Shown piece after piece: positions 6,701 to 14,892 of a DNA stretch of 23,317 nt (position 1 is the first letter of the stretch; each line of letters starts with the position of its first letter). Source of the DNA: Rhodobacter sp. Its GTDB lineage: Bacteria; Pseudomonadota; Alphaproteobacteria; Rhodobacterales; Rhodobacteraceae. Both the position numbers and the translations under genes were made by a program. The stretch spans positions 1-23,317 of the forward strand of contig PNND01000225.1 of NCBI GenBank assembly GCA_013824045.1, written 5' to 3'. The notes under the pieces are model-generated. The model was not told where the DNA came from, did no database searches, and was given only the letters and a program-made list of their open reading frames with translations.

Positions 6701-9121
6701 TCAGCCATGCAGGCCCAGATCACGGGCGATGGTCCAGATCCGCCAATGATCATGCGGCATATGCGATTGCTTCAGTCCAAAGGGCCGGAACGCATCATGC
6801 ACCGCGTTCGAAAACGCCGGGACCGACCCCACGTTGGGGCTTTCGCCCACGCCCTTCGCCCCGATCGGATGGTGCGGCGACGGTGTTTCCGTGTGGTCCG
6901 TGGTGTAATGCGGCGTCTCCCATGCGGTGGGCAGGAAGAAATCCATCAACGTCCCTGTCTTGACGTTGCCGATCTCGTCATAGGCGATCTCCTGCCCCAT
7001 GGCGATGGCGTAGCCTTCCGTCGCCCCGCCATGCACCTGCCCCTCGATCACCATCGGGTTGATCCGGGTGCCGCAATCGTCCAGCGCATAGAACTGCCGC
7101 ACCTCATGCTCGCCCGTGTCCACGTCGATCTCCATCACGGCGATATAAGCGCCGAAGGGATAGGTCATATTCGGCGGGTCGTAATAGGACACCGCCTCCA
7201 GCCCCGGCTCGATCCCCGGAATGGCCTGATTATAGGCCGCATAGGCGATTTCCTTCATGGTCTTGAACCGCTCCGGCGCGCCTTTCACGGCGAACCGATC
7301 CACGTCCCATTCCAGATCGCCCTCATGCACTTCCAAAAGCCAGGCCGCGATCATCTGCGCCTTGGCCCGGATCTTGCGCCCGCAGAGTGCCGTCGCCGCC
7401 CCTGCAACGGGCGTCGACCGGCTGCCATAGGTGCCAAGCCCGTAAGGCGCGGTATCCGTATCGCCTTCCTCCACGGTGATGCTGTCCGCGCTCAGCCCGA
7501 TCTCGCTGGCGATGATCTGGGCAAAGGTCGTCGCATGGCCCTGACCCTGCGAAATCGTGCCCAACCGCGCGATGGCAGAACCCGTCGGGTGAATGCGGAT
7601 TTCACAGGAATCGAACATCCCCATCCCAAGGATATCGCAGTTCTTCACCGGCCCCGCCCCCACGATCTCCGTGAAATGCGTCAGCCCGATCCCGATAAGC
7701 TTACGCGTCTTGCCCGCCTTGAAATCGGCCAGCCGCTGCGCCTGCTCGGCCCGCAACCCTTTGTAATCCACCGCCGCCAGCGCCTTGTCCCAAGCGGTGT
7801 GATAATCGCCCGAGTCATATTCCCAGCCCAGCGCCGACTGATAGGGGAACTGGTCTTTGCGGATGAAGTTGATCCGCCGCAACTCGGCCGCATCCATGTT
7901 CAACTCGATGGCCAGCACCTCGATCATCCGCTCGATGAAATAAGCAGCCTCGGTCACCCGGAAGGAACAGCGATAGGCCACCCCGCCCGGTGCCTTGTTG
8001 GTATAGACGCCGTCCACGCCGACATAGGCCACCGGTATGTCATAGCTGCCCGTGCAGATGCTGAAGAACCCGGCCGGAAACTTCGTCGGGTCCGCACAGG
8101 CATCGAATGCCCCGTGATCGGCGGTCACATGGCAATGCAGCGCGGTGATCTTGCCCTCTTTCGTGGCACTGATCCGCCCCTTCATCCAGTAGTCGCGGGC
8201 AAAGGCCGTGGCCATCAGGTTGTCCATCCGGTCTTCGACCCATTTCACCGGCTTGCCGGTGACGATGGAGGCGACGATGGAACAGACATAGCCGGGATAG
8301 ACCCCCACCTTATTGCCGAACCCACCCCCGATATCGGGCGAGACGACACGGATATTGTGCTCTTCGATCCCTGACAAAAGCGAGGCGACCGTCCGCACCA
8401 CATGCGGCGCTTGGAAGGTGCCCCAGACGGTCAGCTTGCCGTTCACCTTGTCCATGCTCGCCACACAGCCGCAGGTCTCCAGCGGGCAAGGATGCGTGCG
8501 GTGGTAATAGACCATCTCCTCGGCCACCACCTCGGAGGCGTCCAGCGCCTGATCGGTCGCTTCCTTGTCGCCCACCTCCCACAGGAAGATGTGGTTGTGG
8601 TGCTTGCGCGGCCCATGCGCCCCGGATGTCTGCCCCGCCAGATCCTCGCGCAGCACCGCAGCATCCGGCTCCAGCGCCTTGAACGGGTCCACGATCACGG
8701 GCAGTTCTTCGTAATCCACTTCCACCAATTCGATGGCATCGGCGGCGATATAGCGGTCGGTCGCTACGACAAAGGCCACTTCCTGCCCTTGGAACAGCAC
8801 CTTGCCATCGGCCAGCACCATCTGCTTGTCGCCCGCCAGCGTGGGCATCCAATGCAGGTTAAGCGGCGCAAGATCCGCCGCCGTCAGCACCGCCACCACA
8901 CCGGGCAGCGCGCGCGCCGCATCGGCATTGATGGATTTCACCCGCGCATGGGCATAGGGGGAGCGCACGAAATCCCCAAACAGCATCCCGGCCATCTTGA
9001 TGTCGTCGACATAGTTCCCCTTGCCTTGGGTAAAGCGCACATCCTCCACCCGCTTGCGGCTGGAGCCCATACCCTTGAGATTTGCGATCCGCTCTTCGCG
9101 GCTTGGCGTCAGGTCGTTCAT
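6701..9121 (-). CDS. coxL: CoxL, large molybdenum-copper subunit of aerobic CO dehydrogenase (form I)
   Basis: This 806-residue catalytic subunit oxidises CO with water to CO2 and passes electrons through CoxS and CoxM to the respiratory chain. The diagnostic form I loop AYRCSFR lies at residues 382-388, with Cys385 the expected copper-sulfur ligand; form II homologues have AYRGAGR instead. Other family segments are [10 protein letters not shown] (262-271), [24 protein letters not shown] and [17 protein letters not shown] near the end, which holds the active-site glutamate. The start at ATG 9121 overlaps the coxS stop by 4 bases and gives [15 protein letters not shown]; an in-frame extension to 9307 lies within coxS and is not used. 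The length matches the ~809-residue O. carboxidovorans protein. Confidence 0.97.
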   Translation of the reverse strand: MNDLTPSREERIANLKGMGSSRKRVEDVRFTQGKGNYVDDIKMAGMLFGDFVRSPYAHARVKSINADAARALPGVVAVLTAADLAPLNLHWMPTLAGDKQMVLADGKVLFQGQEVAFVVATDRYIAADAIELVEVDYEELPVIVDPFKALEPDAAVLREDLAGQTSGAHGPRKHHNHIFLWEVGDKEATDQALDASEVVAEEMVYYHRTHPCPLETCGCVASMDKVNGKLTVWGTFQAPHVVRTVASLLSGIEEHNIRVVSPDIGGGFGNKVGVYPGYVCSIVASIVTGKPVKWVEDRMDNLMATAFARDYWMKGRISATKEGKITALHCHVTADHGAFDACADPTKFPAGFFSICTGSYDIPVAYVGVDGVYTNKAPGGVAYRCSFRVTEAAYFIERMIEVLAIELNMDAAELRRINFIRKDQFPYQSALGWEYDSGDYHTAWDKALAAVDYKGLRAEQAQRLADFKAGKTRKLIGIGLTHFTEIVGAGPVKNCDILGMGMFDSCEIRIHPTGSAIARLGTISQGQGHATTFAQIIASEIGLSADSITVEEGDTDTAPYGLGTYGSRSTPVAGAATALCGRKIRAKAQMIAAWLLEVHEGDLEWDVDRFAVKGAPERFKTMKEIAYAAYNQAIPGIEPGLEAVSYYDPPNMTYPFGAYIAVMEIDVDTGEHEVRQFYALDDCGTRINPMVIEGQVHGGATEGYAIAMGQEIAYDEIGNVKTGTLMDFFLPTAWETPHYTTDHTETPSPHHPIGAKGVGESPNVGSVPAFSNAVHDAFRPFGLKQSHMPHDHWRIWTIARDLGLHG

Positions 9122-9609
9122 TCCGCAGCCTCCTTCGCATTCATCTCGGACGCGGCGGCCAGAATGGCCTTCACGATGTTCTGATATCCGGTGCAGCGGC
9201 ACAGGTTCCCGGCGATGCCAAAGCGCACCTCTTCCTCGGTCGGGTTCGGGTTCTCGATCAGCAACCGATGCGCGCGGGTGATCATCCCCGGCGTGCAATA
9301 GCCGCATTGCAGCCCGTGATGCTCGCGGAAGGTCCGCTGCAACACATGCAGCCCGTCAGGGTTGCCAAGGCCCTCGATGGTGGTGATCTGCGCGCCCTCG
9401 GCCTGCGCCACGAACACCGTGCAGGCCTTCACCGACTTGCCGTTCATATCCACCGTGCAGGCGCCGCAATGGCTGGTCTCGCAGCCGATATGCGGCCCCG
9501 TGATCCCCAGCCGCTCGCGCAGCGTGTGGATCAGCAATTCGCGCGGCTCGGCCAGAATGTCATGCACCTCACCATTCACGGTCAGGCTGACTTGCATCTT
9601 CTTTCCCAT
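9118..9609 (-). CDS. coxS: CoxS, small [2Fe-2S] subunit of CO dehydrogenase
   Basis: This 163-residue iron-sulfur subunit has two [2Fe-2S] clusters. The N-terminal plant-ferredoxin-like set is Cys43, 48, 51 and 63 (CETSHCGAC plus KAC). The C-terminal set is Cys102, 105, 137 and 139 (CGYC plus CRC). It carries electrons from the Mo-Cu centre of CoxL to the FAD of CoxM. ATG at 9609 ([13 protein letters not shown]) is chosen because it follows a GGGGAG site and matches the family's N terminus; upstream in-frame codons fall within the coxM end. It begins 13 bases after coxM stops and overlaps coxL by 4 bases, keeping the usual M-S-L order. Confidence 0.97.
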   Translation of the reverse strand: MGKKMQVSLTVNGEVHDILAEPRELLIHTLRERLGITGPHIGCETSHCGACTVDMNGKSVKACTVFVAQAEGAQITTIEGLGNPDGLHVLQRTFREHHGLQCGYCTPGMITRAHRLLIENPNPTEEEVRFGIAGNLCRCTGYQNIVKAILAAASEMNAKEAAE

Positions 9610-9622
9610 GCTCTCTCCCCCC

Positions 9623-10477
9623 TCAGGCGCGCGACCAGGCGCGTGCAATCGCACGGCCCAAAATCACGCCAGCCACATGTTTCTTGAACGCGATCGGCCC
9701 GCGATTGTCCTGCTGCGGGTCGATATCCCCCAGCATCGCTGCCACCGCCGCCTTCACCGCACCCGCACCGCAATCGCTGCCCACCAGCGCCGCCGCCGCA
9801 TCGGCAGACCAGATCGGCGTGTCCGACAGGTTAGTCATGGCGATGGACGCGCTGGCCACCTTCCCTCCGGCCTTGGTCAGCAGCACCGCCGCCGCCGCCG
9901 TGGCATAATCCCCGATCTTGCGCTTCTGCTTTTCATAGGCATAGCCCGCAGTCGTGGCGGCAAAGCGGATGCTGGTCAGAATCTCGTCATCCCCGCGCTC
10001 GGTGCTGTACAGACCGTGGAAGAACTCCCGCGCCGCCACCGCGCGGCTTCCCCCCGGACCCACCAGCGTGAACTGCGCATCAAGGCACTGCATCAGCCCC
10101 GGCATGTCATTGCCCGGATCGCCATTGGCCACATTGCCGCCCACCGTACCCACATAGCGCACCTGCGGATCGGCAATCTGCAACGCCGCCTCGCGCAGGA
10201 TGGGCGCAGCTGCAGCCAGCCCGTCATGGCTGATCAACTCGGCCTGCGTCACCATCGCACCGATGGTCACCTGCCCGCCCGCAACGGTGATCCCCTTCAA
10301 CTCGGCCACCGATTGCAGATCGACCAGATGGCCAATGGAAGCCATCCGCAGCTTCATCATCGGGATCAGGCTATGCCCCCCCGCGATGACGCGCGCCTCA
10401 TCGCCATGCTCTGTCAAAATCCCGATGGCCGACGCAAGGTCGCCCGGCCGGTGATACTCAAAGGCCGATGGTATCAT
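9623..10477 (-). CDS. coxM: CoxM, FAD-binding medium subunit of CO dehydrogenase
   Basis: This 284-residue flavoprotein subunit has the two FAD signatures of the CoxM/xanthine dehydrogenase family: AGGHS at residues 32-36 and TVGGN at 111-115, within [20 protein letters not shown]. It accepts electrons from CoxS and passes them to quinone. ATG 10477 gives [12 protein letters not shown], the standard N terminus, and is preceded by a strong GGGAGGAA ribosome site; the frame upstream to 10633 is spurious. It is the first structural gene, with 136 bases to the preceding coxC. That gap holds repeats that could bind a regulator. Confidence 0.96.
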   Translation of the reverse strand: MIPSAFEYHRPGDLASAIGILTEHGDEARVIAGGHSLIPMMKLRMASIGHLVDLQSVAELKGITVAGGQVTIGAMVTQAELISHDGLAAAAPILREAALQIADPQVRYVGTVGGNVANGDPGNDMPGLMQCLDAQFTLVGPGGSRAVAAREFFHGLYSTERGDDEILTSIRFAATTAGYAYEKQKRKIGDYATAAAAVLLTKAGGKVASASIAMTNLSDTPIWSADAAAALVGSDCGAGAVKAAVAAMLGDIDPQQDNRGPIAFKKHVAGVILGRAIARAWSRA

Positions 10478-10613
10478 GTGTTCCTCCCGCTCTGCGTCCG
10501 TCCCGCGCAGTTGGCAAAAGGCTATGGCGATCAGCCCGCAGGTTGAGGGGCGACAAACGAATGCGGCGCTCTTTTGCACGAAATGCGAAATGCCCGCATG
10601 AACTGCGACAGCG
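10478..10613 (-). promoter_or_regulatory. coxC-coxM intergenic region with candidate regulator sites
   Basis: This 136-base gap, unusually large for the cluster, contains a tandem direct repeat of GAAATGC (10580-10586 and 10587-10593, plus strand). It also holds two minus-strand 9-mers, GCAGTTCAT (10606-10598) and TTCGTTTGT (10561-10553), each one mismatch from the LytTR-domain binding consensus as I recall it. This fits a site for CoxC control of coxMSL, but it is inference from short motifs. Confidence 0.35.
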
Positions 10614-11762
10614 CTACAGACCCAACGCCTCACGCAACTCCGCCAGCCGTGCCCGGCTGACCGGAATCCGCAGCCCCTCGGCCCCTTCCACGCTGCATTG
10701 CCCGGAATCCTTCAACCGCTCGAACTTCACCACATGCGCGGGGTTCAGCAGATAACTCCGATGCACCCGCAGGAACCCCAGCGGTGCCAGCCGCTCCTCC
10801 GCCTCGGAAATCGACCACGGGCAGAACAAGGCATCCGCCCCCTTCTGCATCACGGTGTAATGCCCCTCGGCCCGTACCGCCGAAATCGTGGCCGGGTCCA
10901 GAAAGAAGGTCCGCCCTTCCTTTTCATGCGGCACGCGCAGCACCACAGGCTCTGCCCGCACCGCCGGGGCGACAACCGGCGCCGTCATCTCAACCGGGGG
11001 CGGTGCCTGCGGCCTCTGGGCCACAGCCACCGCCTCACCCGGTTCAGCTTCCTCACCCGAAGGCGCAAAGGTGATCCCCGTCAACAGGAATGCGGCCGAG
11101 ATCACAAAGGCCGCCAAGGTCACCAGAATGGCCAACATCTCATTGCTCAGCGCCGGGCCAACCGCCTCTGCCGTGCCATCCGGCAGAAAGCCCGTCCCTG
11201 CCATGGCGATGAAATGCACCATCACCACGGCCAAGCCGAACCCCACCGTCCCAAGCACGATATTGCGCCGCCCGCGTTCGGAATAGGCCACCCGCACCGC
11301 CATCACCGACAGCGCAACTGATGCCACCAACGCCCCCGCCACGCCCAGCGGCGTATAGACTGGGCGGCACAACTCCATCCCCGACATGCCGATGTAATGC
11401 ATCAGCGAAATCCCCAGCCCGATGATCACCCCGGCCAGCACCAGCATCCGCCGCGTGCGGGGCCGGAAATGCAGGATCAGCAGCGCCAACCCCGTCATCA
11501 GGATCGCGACCAGCGCCGAAACCAGCGTCGTCAGCGCGTCATAGGTATAGAGGATCGGCAGCTGCAGCCCCAGCATGGCCACGAAATGCATCGACCAGAT
11601 GCCCCCGCCCAGCGCAACCGATGCCATCGACACCGCCACCTTGCGCTGCGCCACTGTCCGGCGCGACACGCCCCGTGTCAGCGACAGCCCCGTAAACCCC
11701 GCCATCAAAGCGATGGCAAAGGCCGCAACCACAAGCCGCCAATCATGGCTGAATTCCAGCAC
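10614..11762 (-). CDS. coxC: CoxC-like membrane regulator: MHYT sensor plus LytTR DNA-binding domain
   Basis: This 382-residue protein has an N-terminal integral membrane MHYT sensor (about residues 8-230, seven predicted helices). It carries three characteristic motifs: MHFVAM at 58-63, MHYIGM at 121-126 and VHFIAM at 182-187. A proline/alanine-rich linker (238-275) leads to a C-terminal LytTR DNA-binding domain (about 276-380, with RVHRSYLLNP and LRIPVSR). MHYT domains have been proposed to bind a metal and sense O2, CO or NO. CoxC and CoxH of O. carboxidovorans have this same domain order, and coxC precedes coxM there as here. A membrane one-component CO sensor for the cluster is therefore likely. 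The start is GTG 11762, 6 bases after a GGGGAGG site; no ATG is available upstream. Confidence 0.9.
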   Translation of the reverse strand: MLEFSHDWRLVVAAFAIALMAGFTGLSLTRGVSRRTVAQRKVAVSMASVALGGGIWSMHFVAMLGLQLPILYTYDALTTLVSALVAILMTGLALLILHFRPRTRRMLVLAGVIIGLGISLMHYIGMSGMELCRPVYTPLGVAGALVASVALSVMAVRVAYSERGRRNIVLGTVGFGLAVVMVHFIAMAGTGFLPDGTAEAVGPALSNEMLAILVTLAAFVISAAFLLTGITFAPSGEEAEPGEAVAVAQRPQAPPPVEMTAPVVAPAVRAEPVVLRVPHEKEGRTFFLDPATISAVRAEGHYTVMQKGADALFCPWSISEAEERLAPLGFLRVHRSYLLNPAHVVKFERLKDSGQCSVEGAEGLRIPVSRARLAELREALGL

Positions 11763-11772
11763 CGAAAGCCTC

Positions 11773-11819
11773 CCCGCTTACGGACCGCACACCCGCTTAC
11801 AATCCGCCACCCACAATCC
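11773..11819. repeat. Paired direct repeats upstream of coxC
   Basis: CCCGCTTAC occurs at 11773-11781 and 11792-11800 (step 19). ACAATCC occurs at 11799-11805 and 11813-11819 (step 14). All lie within the 130 bases that should hold the coxC promoter. They may be regulator half-sites. Confidence 0.5.
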
Positions 11820-11889
11820 AAAGACCGCAGCACGGATCGGGCCGATGCCCCGACACTCATATAGCGTGATTGTGTCGCTTTGCCTGCGT

Positions 11890-11976
11890 TCAGGCAATGG
11901 TTGCGCTGCCGATATGCCCCGCCGCCAGCGTCGCCCCACCCATGCCGGACCCGATGATCAGGATGTCAGGCTGCAT
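11890..11976 (-). pseudogene. N-terminal remnant of an FAD-dependent (GMC-like) oxidoreductase
   Basis: A 28-residue frame begins MQPDILIIGSGMGGATLAAG and ends HIGSATIA followed by TGA at 11892-11890. The first 20 residues are a textbook dinucleotide-binding start (GxGxxG) as found in GMC-type and related FAD oxidoreductases. The remaining ~500 residues of such an enzyme are missing. The ribosome site GAGGAGG is intact, and the ATG lies only 9 bases from the end of the bestrophin-like gene, as if it had been next in an operon. An internal deletion that joined the N terminus directly to a C-terminal tail is possible. It cannot be a functional enzyme. Confidence 0.7.
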
Positions 11977-11985
11977 CGCGCCTCC

Positions 11986-12876
11986 TCAACTCAGATAATG
12001 ATCGACCGGCGCCAGCGGCGGCGGGGCCTCGCGCCCCAGATGCGGCGCTAGGCTGATCTCCGCAGCGCGGCAGATCGCATCCATCGCAATCCCGTTCGGG
12101 CTGGGCGCAAACGGGTGGCTCAACTCCTCGGTCACCTCGGCCAGCCCAAGGAACATGTATCCCACCACCGCCACGAACAAAGGCGTGGCCCAACCCGTCG
12201 TCCCCGTCAGCGCAAAGGGCAAAAGCAAGCAATACAGGTAACAGGTCCGATAGATCAGCAACGAATAGACAAAGGGCAGCGGGCTGTTGGCGATCCGCTC
12301 GCACCCCGCCTGCTGCTGCGCGATGCCCCCGATCCGCACGGTCAGGCTGCGCGCCCCGAACCCATCAATCCCGCCCGCGCGGTAGGCCCCCGCCACCATC
12401 GTCGTCACCCCATCCAGCGCCGCGCAAGGCGGATGCGGCGCGTGCGCCAGCCCCCGCACCCCGTCCCGCTCCGCCTCAGCTACCGGCAAACCCCGCAGGT
12501 TCACCCGATGGGCATGGATGAAATCCAGCGCGCCCTCCAGCATCGCCCGCCGCAGCGGGACATCGGCCACGAAGACCTCCACCTCGCGCGCAAAGCTCCG
12601 CAGATCGGCCAAGAGCCCACCCCAGAGCTTGCGCGCCTCCCACCAGCGGTCATAGGCGGCGTTGTTGCGAAACCCCAGAAACAGCGATAGCCCGATCCCG
12701 AACACCGCGAATGCCGATCCGTCCAGCCGCGGCACCACCCCCGTCACCCGATCCAGCGCCACCACACCCGCCGCAAAAGCCACCAGCACCAGCACAGGCA
12801 GCGCGATCCGCGGCACGATAGACCCGCGCAGCGCCGTCAGCAGATCCCAAAGGTTCGGCCTGTCCCTGACGATCAT
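11986..12876 (-). CDS. Bestrophin-like (UPF0187) inner-membrane protein
   Basis: This 296-residue membrane protein is of the bacterial bestrophin/YneE type. The best mark is FLGFRNNAAYDRWWEARKLW, the conserved RNNxxYDRWWEaRklWG signature. A first hydrophobic pair spans about residues 20-65, and a second (SLLIYRTCYLYCLLLPFALT, then PLFVAVVGYMFLGL) lies near 205-245. Family members form pentameric ion channels (cation-selective in Klebsiella, anion channels in eukaryotes); the physiological role here is unknown. ATG 12876 is chosen because it starts MIVRDRPNLWDLL, whereas the 29 upstream in-frame residues are low-complexity Gly/Ala. It is divergent from the arsenic operon and followed by the oxidoreductase remnant. 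Confidence 0.88.
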   Translation of the reverse strand: MIVRDRPNLWDLLTALRGSIVPRIALPVLVLVAFAAGVVALDRVTGVVPRLDGSAFAVFGIGLSLFLGFRNNAAYDRWWEARKLWGGLLADLRSFAREVEVFVADVPLRRAMLEGALDFIHAHRVNLRGLPVAEAERDGVRGLAHAPHPPCAALDGVTTMVAGAYRAGGIDGFGARSLTVRIGGIAQQQAGCERIANSPLPFVYSLLIYRTCYLYCLLLPFALTGTTGWATPLFVAVVGYMFLGLAEVTEELSHPFAPSPNGIAMDAICRAAEISLAPHLGREAPPPLAPVDHYLS

Positions 12877-13020
12877 CCCGCACCCCGCCCCAGCCGGTCC
12901 AGCCAATTGACCCCGGCCCGCCAGTGCTGCACGACCCCGTCCCGCTTGTCCAGTTGCACCCACGCCAAAGGGCTATGCCATTCCTGTTACAAGAACTTCA
13001 CTGGCGTTTCACAAACATTT

Positions 13021-13040
13021 CCAATATTCGGGAATTATGG
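13021..13040. promoter_or_regulatory. Candidate ArsR operator overlapping the arsRC start codon
   Basis: CCAATATTC-GG-GAATTATGG is an imperfect 20-bp palindrome (7 of 9 pairs match) that includes the ATG at 13037. ArsR-family repressors bind short AT-rich palindromes at their own promoters. Binding here would block initiation directly. No normal ribosome binding site is spaced correctly, so the transcript may be leaderless or nearly so. Confidence 0.5.
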
Positions 13041-13879
13041 AAAAGACCAATGCCGCCCATGCCTTCGCCACGCTCGGCCACCCTGACCGGCTGGCCGTGT
13101 TCCGGCTGCTCAACCGCTTTGCGCCGCAGGGCGTGCGCCCCACGGAAATCGCCACCGCGCTGAACCTGAAACCCAACACCCTGTCGCACCATCTGGCCGA
13201 CCTCACCGCCTGCGGCCTTGTCACCGTCACCCGCGACGGCCGCTCGCTCTACTACGCCGTCAACCTTGATGTGACCGAAGATCTGATCGGCTACCTCGCG
13301 CTCGATATCGGCCGCGCCCGCCCCGACCTGCTTTCCCCCCTCGCCTCTACCAAGGATACCGCCATGCGCGACACCGATTTCGACGTGCTTTTCATCTGCT
13401 CGGGCAACTCCGCCCGCTCCATTTTCGCCGAGGTGCTGCTGCGCGATCTGGGGCAGGGAAAGTTCCAGTCCTTCTCCGCCGGAACCCGCCCCAATACGGA
13501 ACTCAACCCCTTCGCGCTCGATGTCCTCACCCGCAACGGGCATGACATTTCCGGTCTGCGATCGAAACACATCTTGGAATTCCAGCAGCCCGGCTCCATC
13601 GTGATGGATTTCGTCTTCACCGTCTGCGACACCGCCGCCGCCGAGGAATGCCCCCCTTGGCCCGGCCAGCCCATCACCGGCCATTGGGGGCTGCCCGACC
13701 CGGTCAAGGCGTCCGGCACCGATGCCGAAAAGGCCCTCGTCTTTGCCCAGACCTACGCCGCCTTGCGCCGCCGCGTCTCGGCCTTCGTCGCGCTGCCCTT
13801 CGACACGCTCAGCCGCCTGTCGATACAGGCCAGCGTCGATCAGATCAGCCTCCTGCCGCACACTGAACCGAAAGGCTGA
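13037..13879 (+). CDS. ArsR-ArsC fusion: winged-helix regulator joined to LMW-phosphatase-type arsenate reductase
   Basis: This 280-residue two-domain protein has an ArsR winged helix at residues 1-95 ([16 protein letters not shown], then [20 protein letters not shown]). A short linker leads to a low-molecular-weight phosphatase/arsenate reductase domain from about 114. The P-loop is CSGNSARS (Cys121, Arg127), redox cysteines are Cys197 and Cys205 ([13 protein letters not shown]), and GLPDP carries the acid. The enzyme half would reduce arsenate to arsenite; the regulator half should control this operon. The ArsR half has a single cysteine (Cys59) and lacks the CxC pair of the classical arsenite site, so sensing may use other residues or the fused domain. 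It starts at ATG 13037 and is 5 bases from the GAPDH gene. Confidence 0.92.
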   Translation: MEKTNAAHAFATLGHPDRLAVFRLLNRFAPQGVRPTEIATALNLKPNTLSHHLADLTACGLVTVTRDGRSLYYAVNLDVTEDLIGYLALDIGRARPDLLSPLASTKDTAMRDTDFDVLFICSGNSARSIFAEVLLRDLGQGKFQSFSAGTRPNTELNPFALDVLTRNGHDISGLRSKHILEFQQPGSIVMDFVFTVCDTAAAEECPPWPGQPITGHWGLPDPVKASGTDAEKALVFAQTYAALRRRVSAFVALPFDTLSRLSIQASVDQISLLPHTEPKG

Positions 13880-13884
13880 ACCCA

Positions 13885-14892
13885 ATGGCCCGTATCGCGC
13901 TCAACGGCCTTGGCCGGATCGGTAAACTCGTCCTGCGCAACCTCGTCGATCAGGGCGCGGGCGGCGACATCGTCCTCGTGAACGATCCCGCGGGCGATGC
14001 TGAACAGCACGCCCTCTTGATGGAATTCGACAGCGTCCATGGCCGCTGGCAAACCCCCGTCAGCCACGCAGATGACACGCTGGTGCTGAACGGCCAGCCC
14101 ATTCGCCTGACGCATGAAAAGACGCTCGATGCCCTCCCCTTGGCCGAGATGGGCATAGATCTGGTCGTCGATGCGACAGGCGTCTTCAAGACCGCCGCCA
14201 AGATCGCGCCCTATTACACCGCCGGGGTGAAAAAGGTCGTCGTCTCCGCCCCAGTCAAGGATGGCGGCGCGCTGAACCTCGTCTACGGCGTCAACCACCA
14301 CCTCTATGATGGCAGCCAGTCCCTCATCACCGCCGCCTCCTGCACGACCAACTGCCTTGCCCCCGTGGTGAAGGTGATCCACGAATCCCTCGGTATCCGC
14401 CACGGCTCCATCACCACGATCCACGATGTCACCAACACCCAGACCATCGTCGATCGCCCGGCCAAAGACATGCGCCGCGCCCGCTCTGCCCTCCTGAACC
14501 TGATCCCCACCACCACCGGATCGGCCACCGCCATCACGCTCATCTACCCCGAACTCAAAGGCCGCCTGAACGGCCACGCCGTCCGCGTGCCGCTTCTCAA
14601 CGCCTCCCTCACCGATTGCGTGTTCGAGGTGGAGCGGGCGACCACAGCCGAAGAGGTCAACGCCCTGTTCCAAGCCGCCGCCGAAGGCCCGCTCAAGGGC
14701 ATCCTCGGCTATGAAACGCGCGCGCTGGTGTCCTCCGATTTCACCAACGATCCCCGCTCGTCGATCATCGACGCGCAATCCACGATGGTGGTCAACGGCA
14801 CGCAGGTGAAGATCTACGCCTGGTATGACAACGAATGGGGCTATGCCTGCCGTCTGGCCGACATCACCCGCATGGTGGCGGCCTCGCTGTGA
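13885..14892 (+). CDS. gapdh: ArsJ-associated glyceraldehyde-3-phosphate dehydrogenase
   Basis: This 335-residue type I GAPDH has an NAD-binding start ([18 protein letters not shown]), active-site ASCTTNC with Cys153, [19 protein letters not shown] and the C-terminal [15 protein letters not shown]. Placed between an ArsR-ArsC gene and arsJ, it is best read as the dedicated enzyme that uses arsenate in place of phosphate to make 1-arseno-3-phosphoglycerate, the substrate that ArsJ exports. That pathway was shown for arsJ-linked GAPDH in Pseudomonas. Sequence alone does not separate it from a glycolytic paralogue; the assignment rests on context. Its stop overlaps the arsJ GTG start by 4 bases. 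Confidence 0.93.
   Translation: MARIALNGLGRIGKLVLRNLVDQGAGGDIVLVNDPAGDAEQHALLMEFDSVHGRWQTPVSHADDTLVLNGQPIRLTHEKTLDALPLAEMGIDLVVDATGVFKTAAKIAPYYTAGVKKVVVSAPVKDGGALNLVYGVNHHLYDGSQSLITAASCTTNCLAPVVKVIHESLGIRHGSITTIHDVTNTQTIVDRPAKDMRRARSALLNLIPTTTGSATAITLIYPELKGRLNGHAVRVPLLNASLTDCVFEVERATTAEEVNALFQAAAEGPLKGILGYETRALVSSDFTNDPRSSIIDAQSTMVVNGTQVKIYAWYDNEWGYACRLADITRMVAASL

Noticed and set aside
6707..8374. 555-codon plus-strand frame opposite coxL
   Set aside because: It is a shadow of coxL with the same Arg/His/Pro bias and no recognisable domain.
12873..12968. 31-residue minus-strand frame (TTG start) ending in TGA that overlaps the bestrophin ATG
   Set aside because: The sequence (AWVQLDKRDGVVQHWRAG) looks protein-like and the overlap is suggestive, but the start is a poor TTG with weak ribosome site and no family is recognisable. 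It may be the tail of a lost gene.
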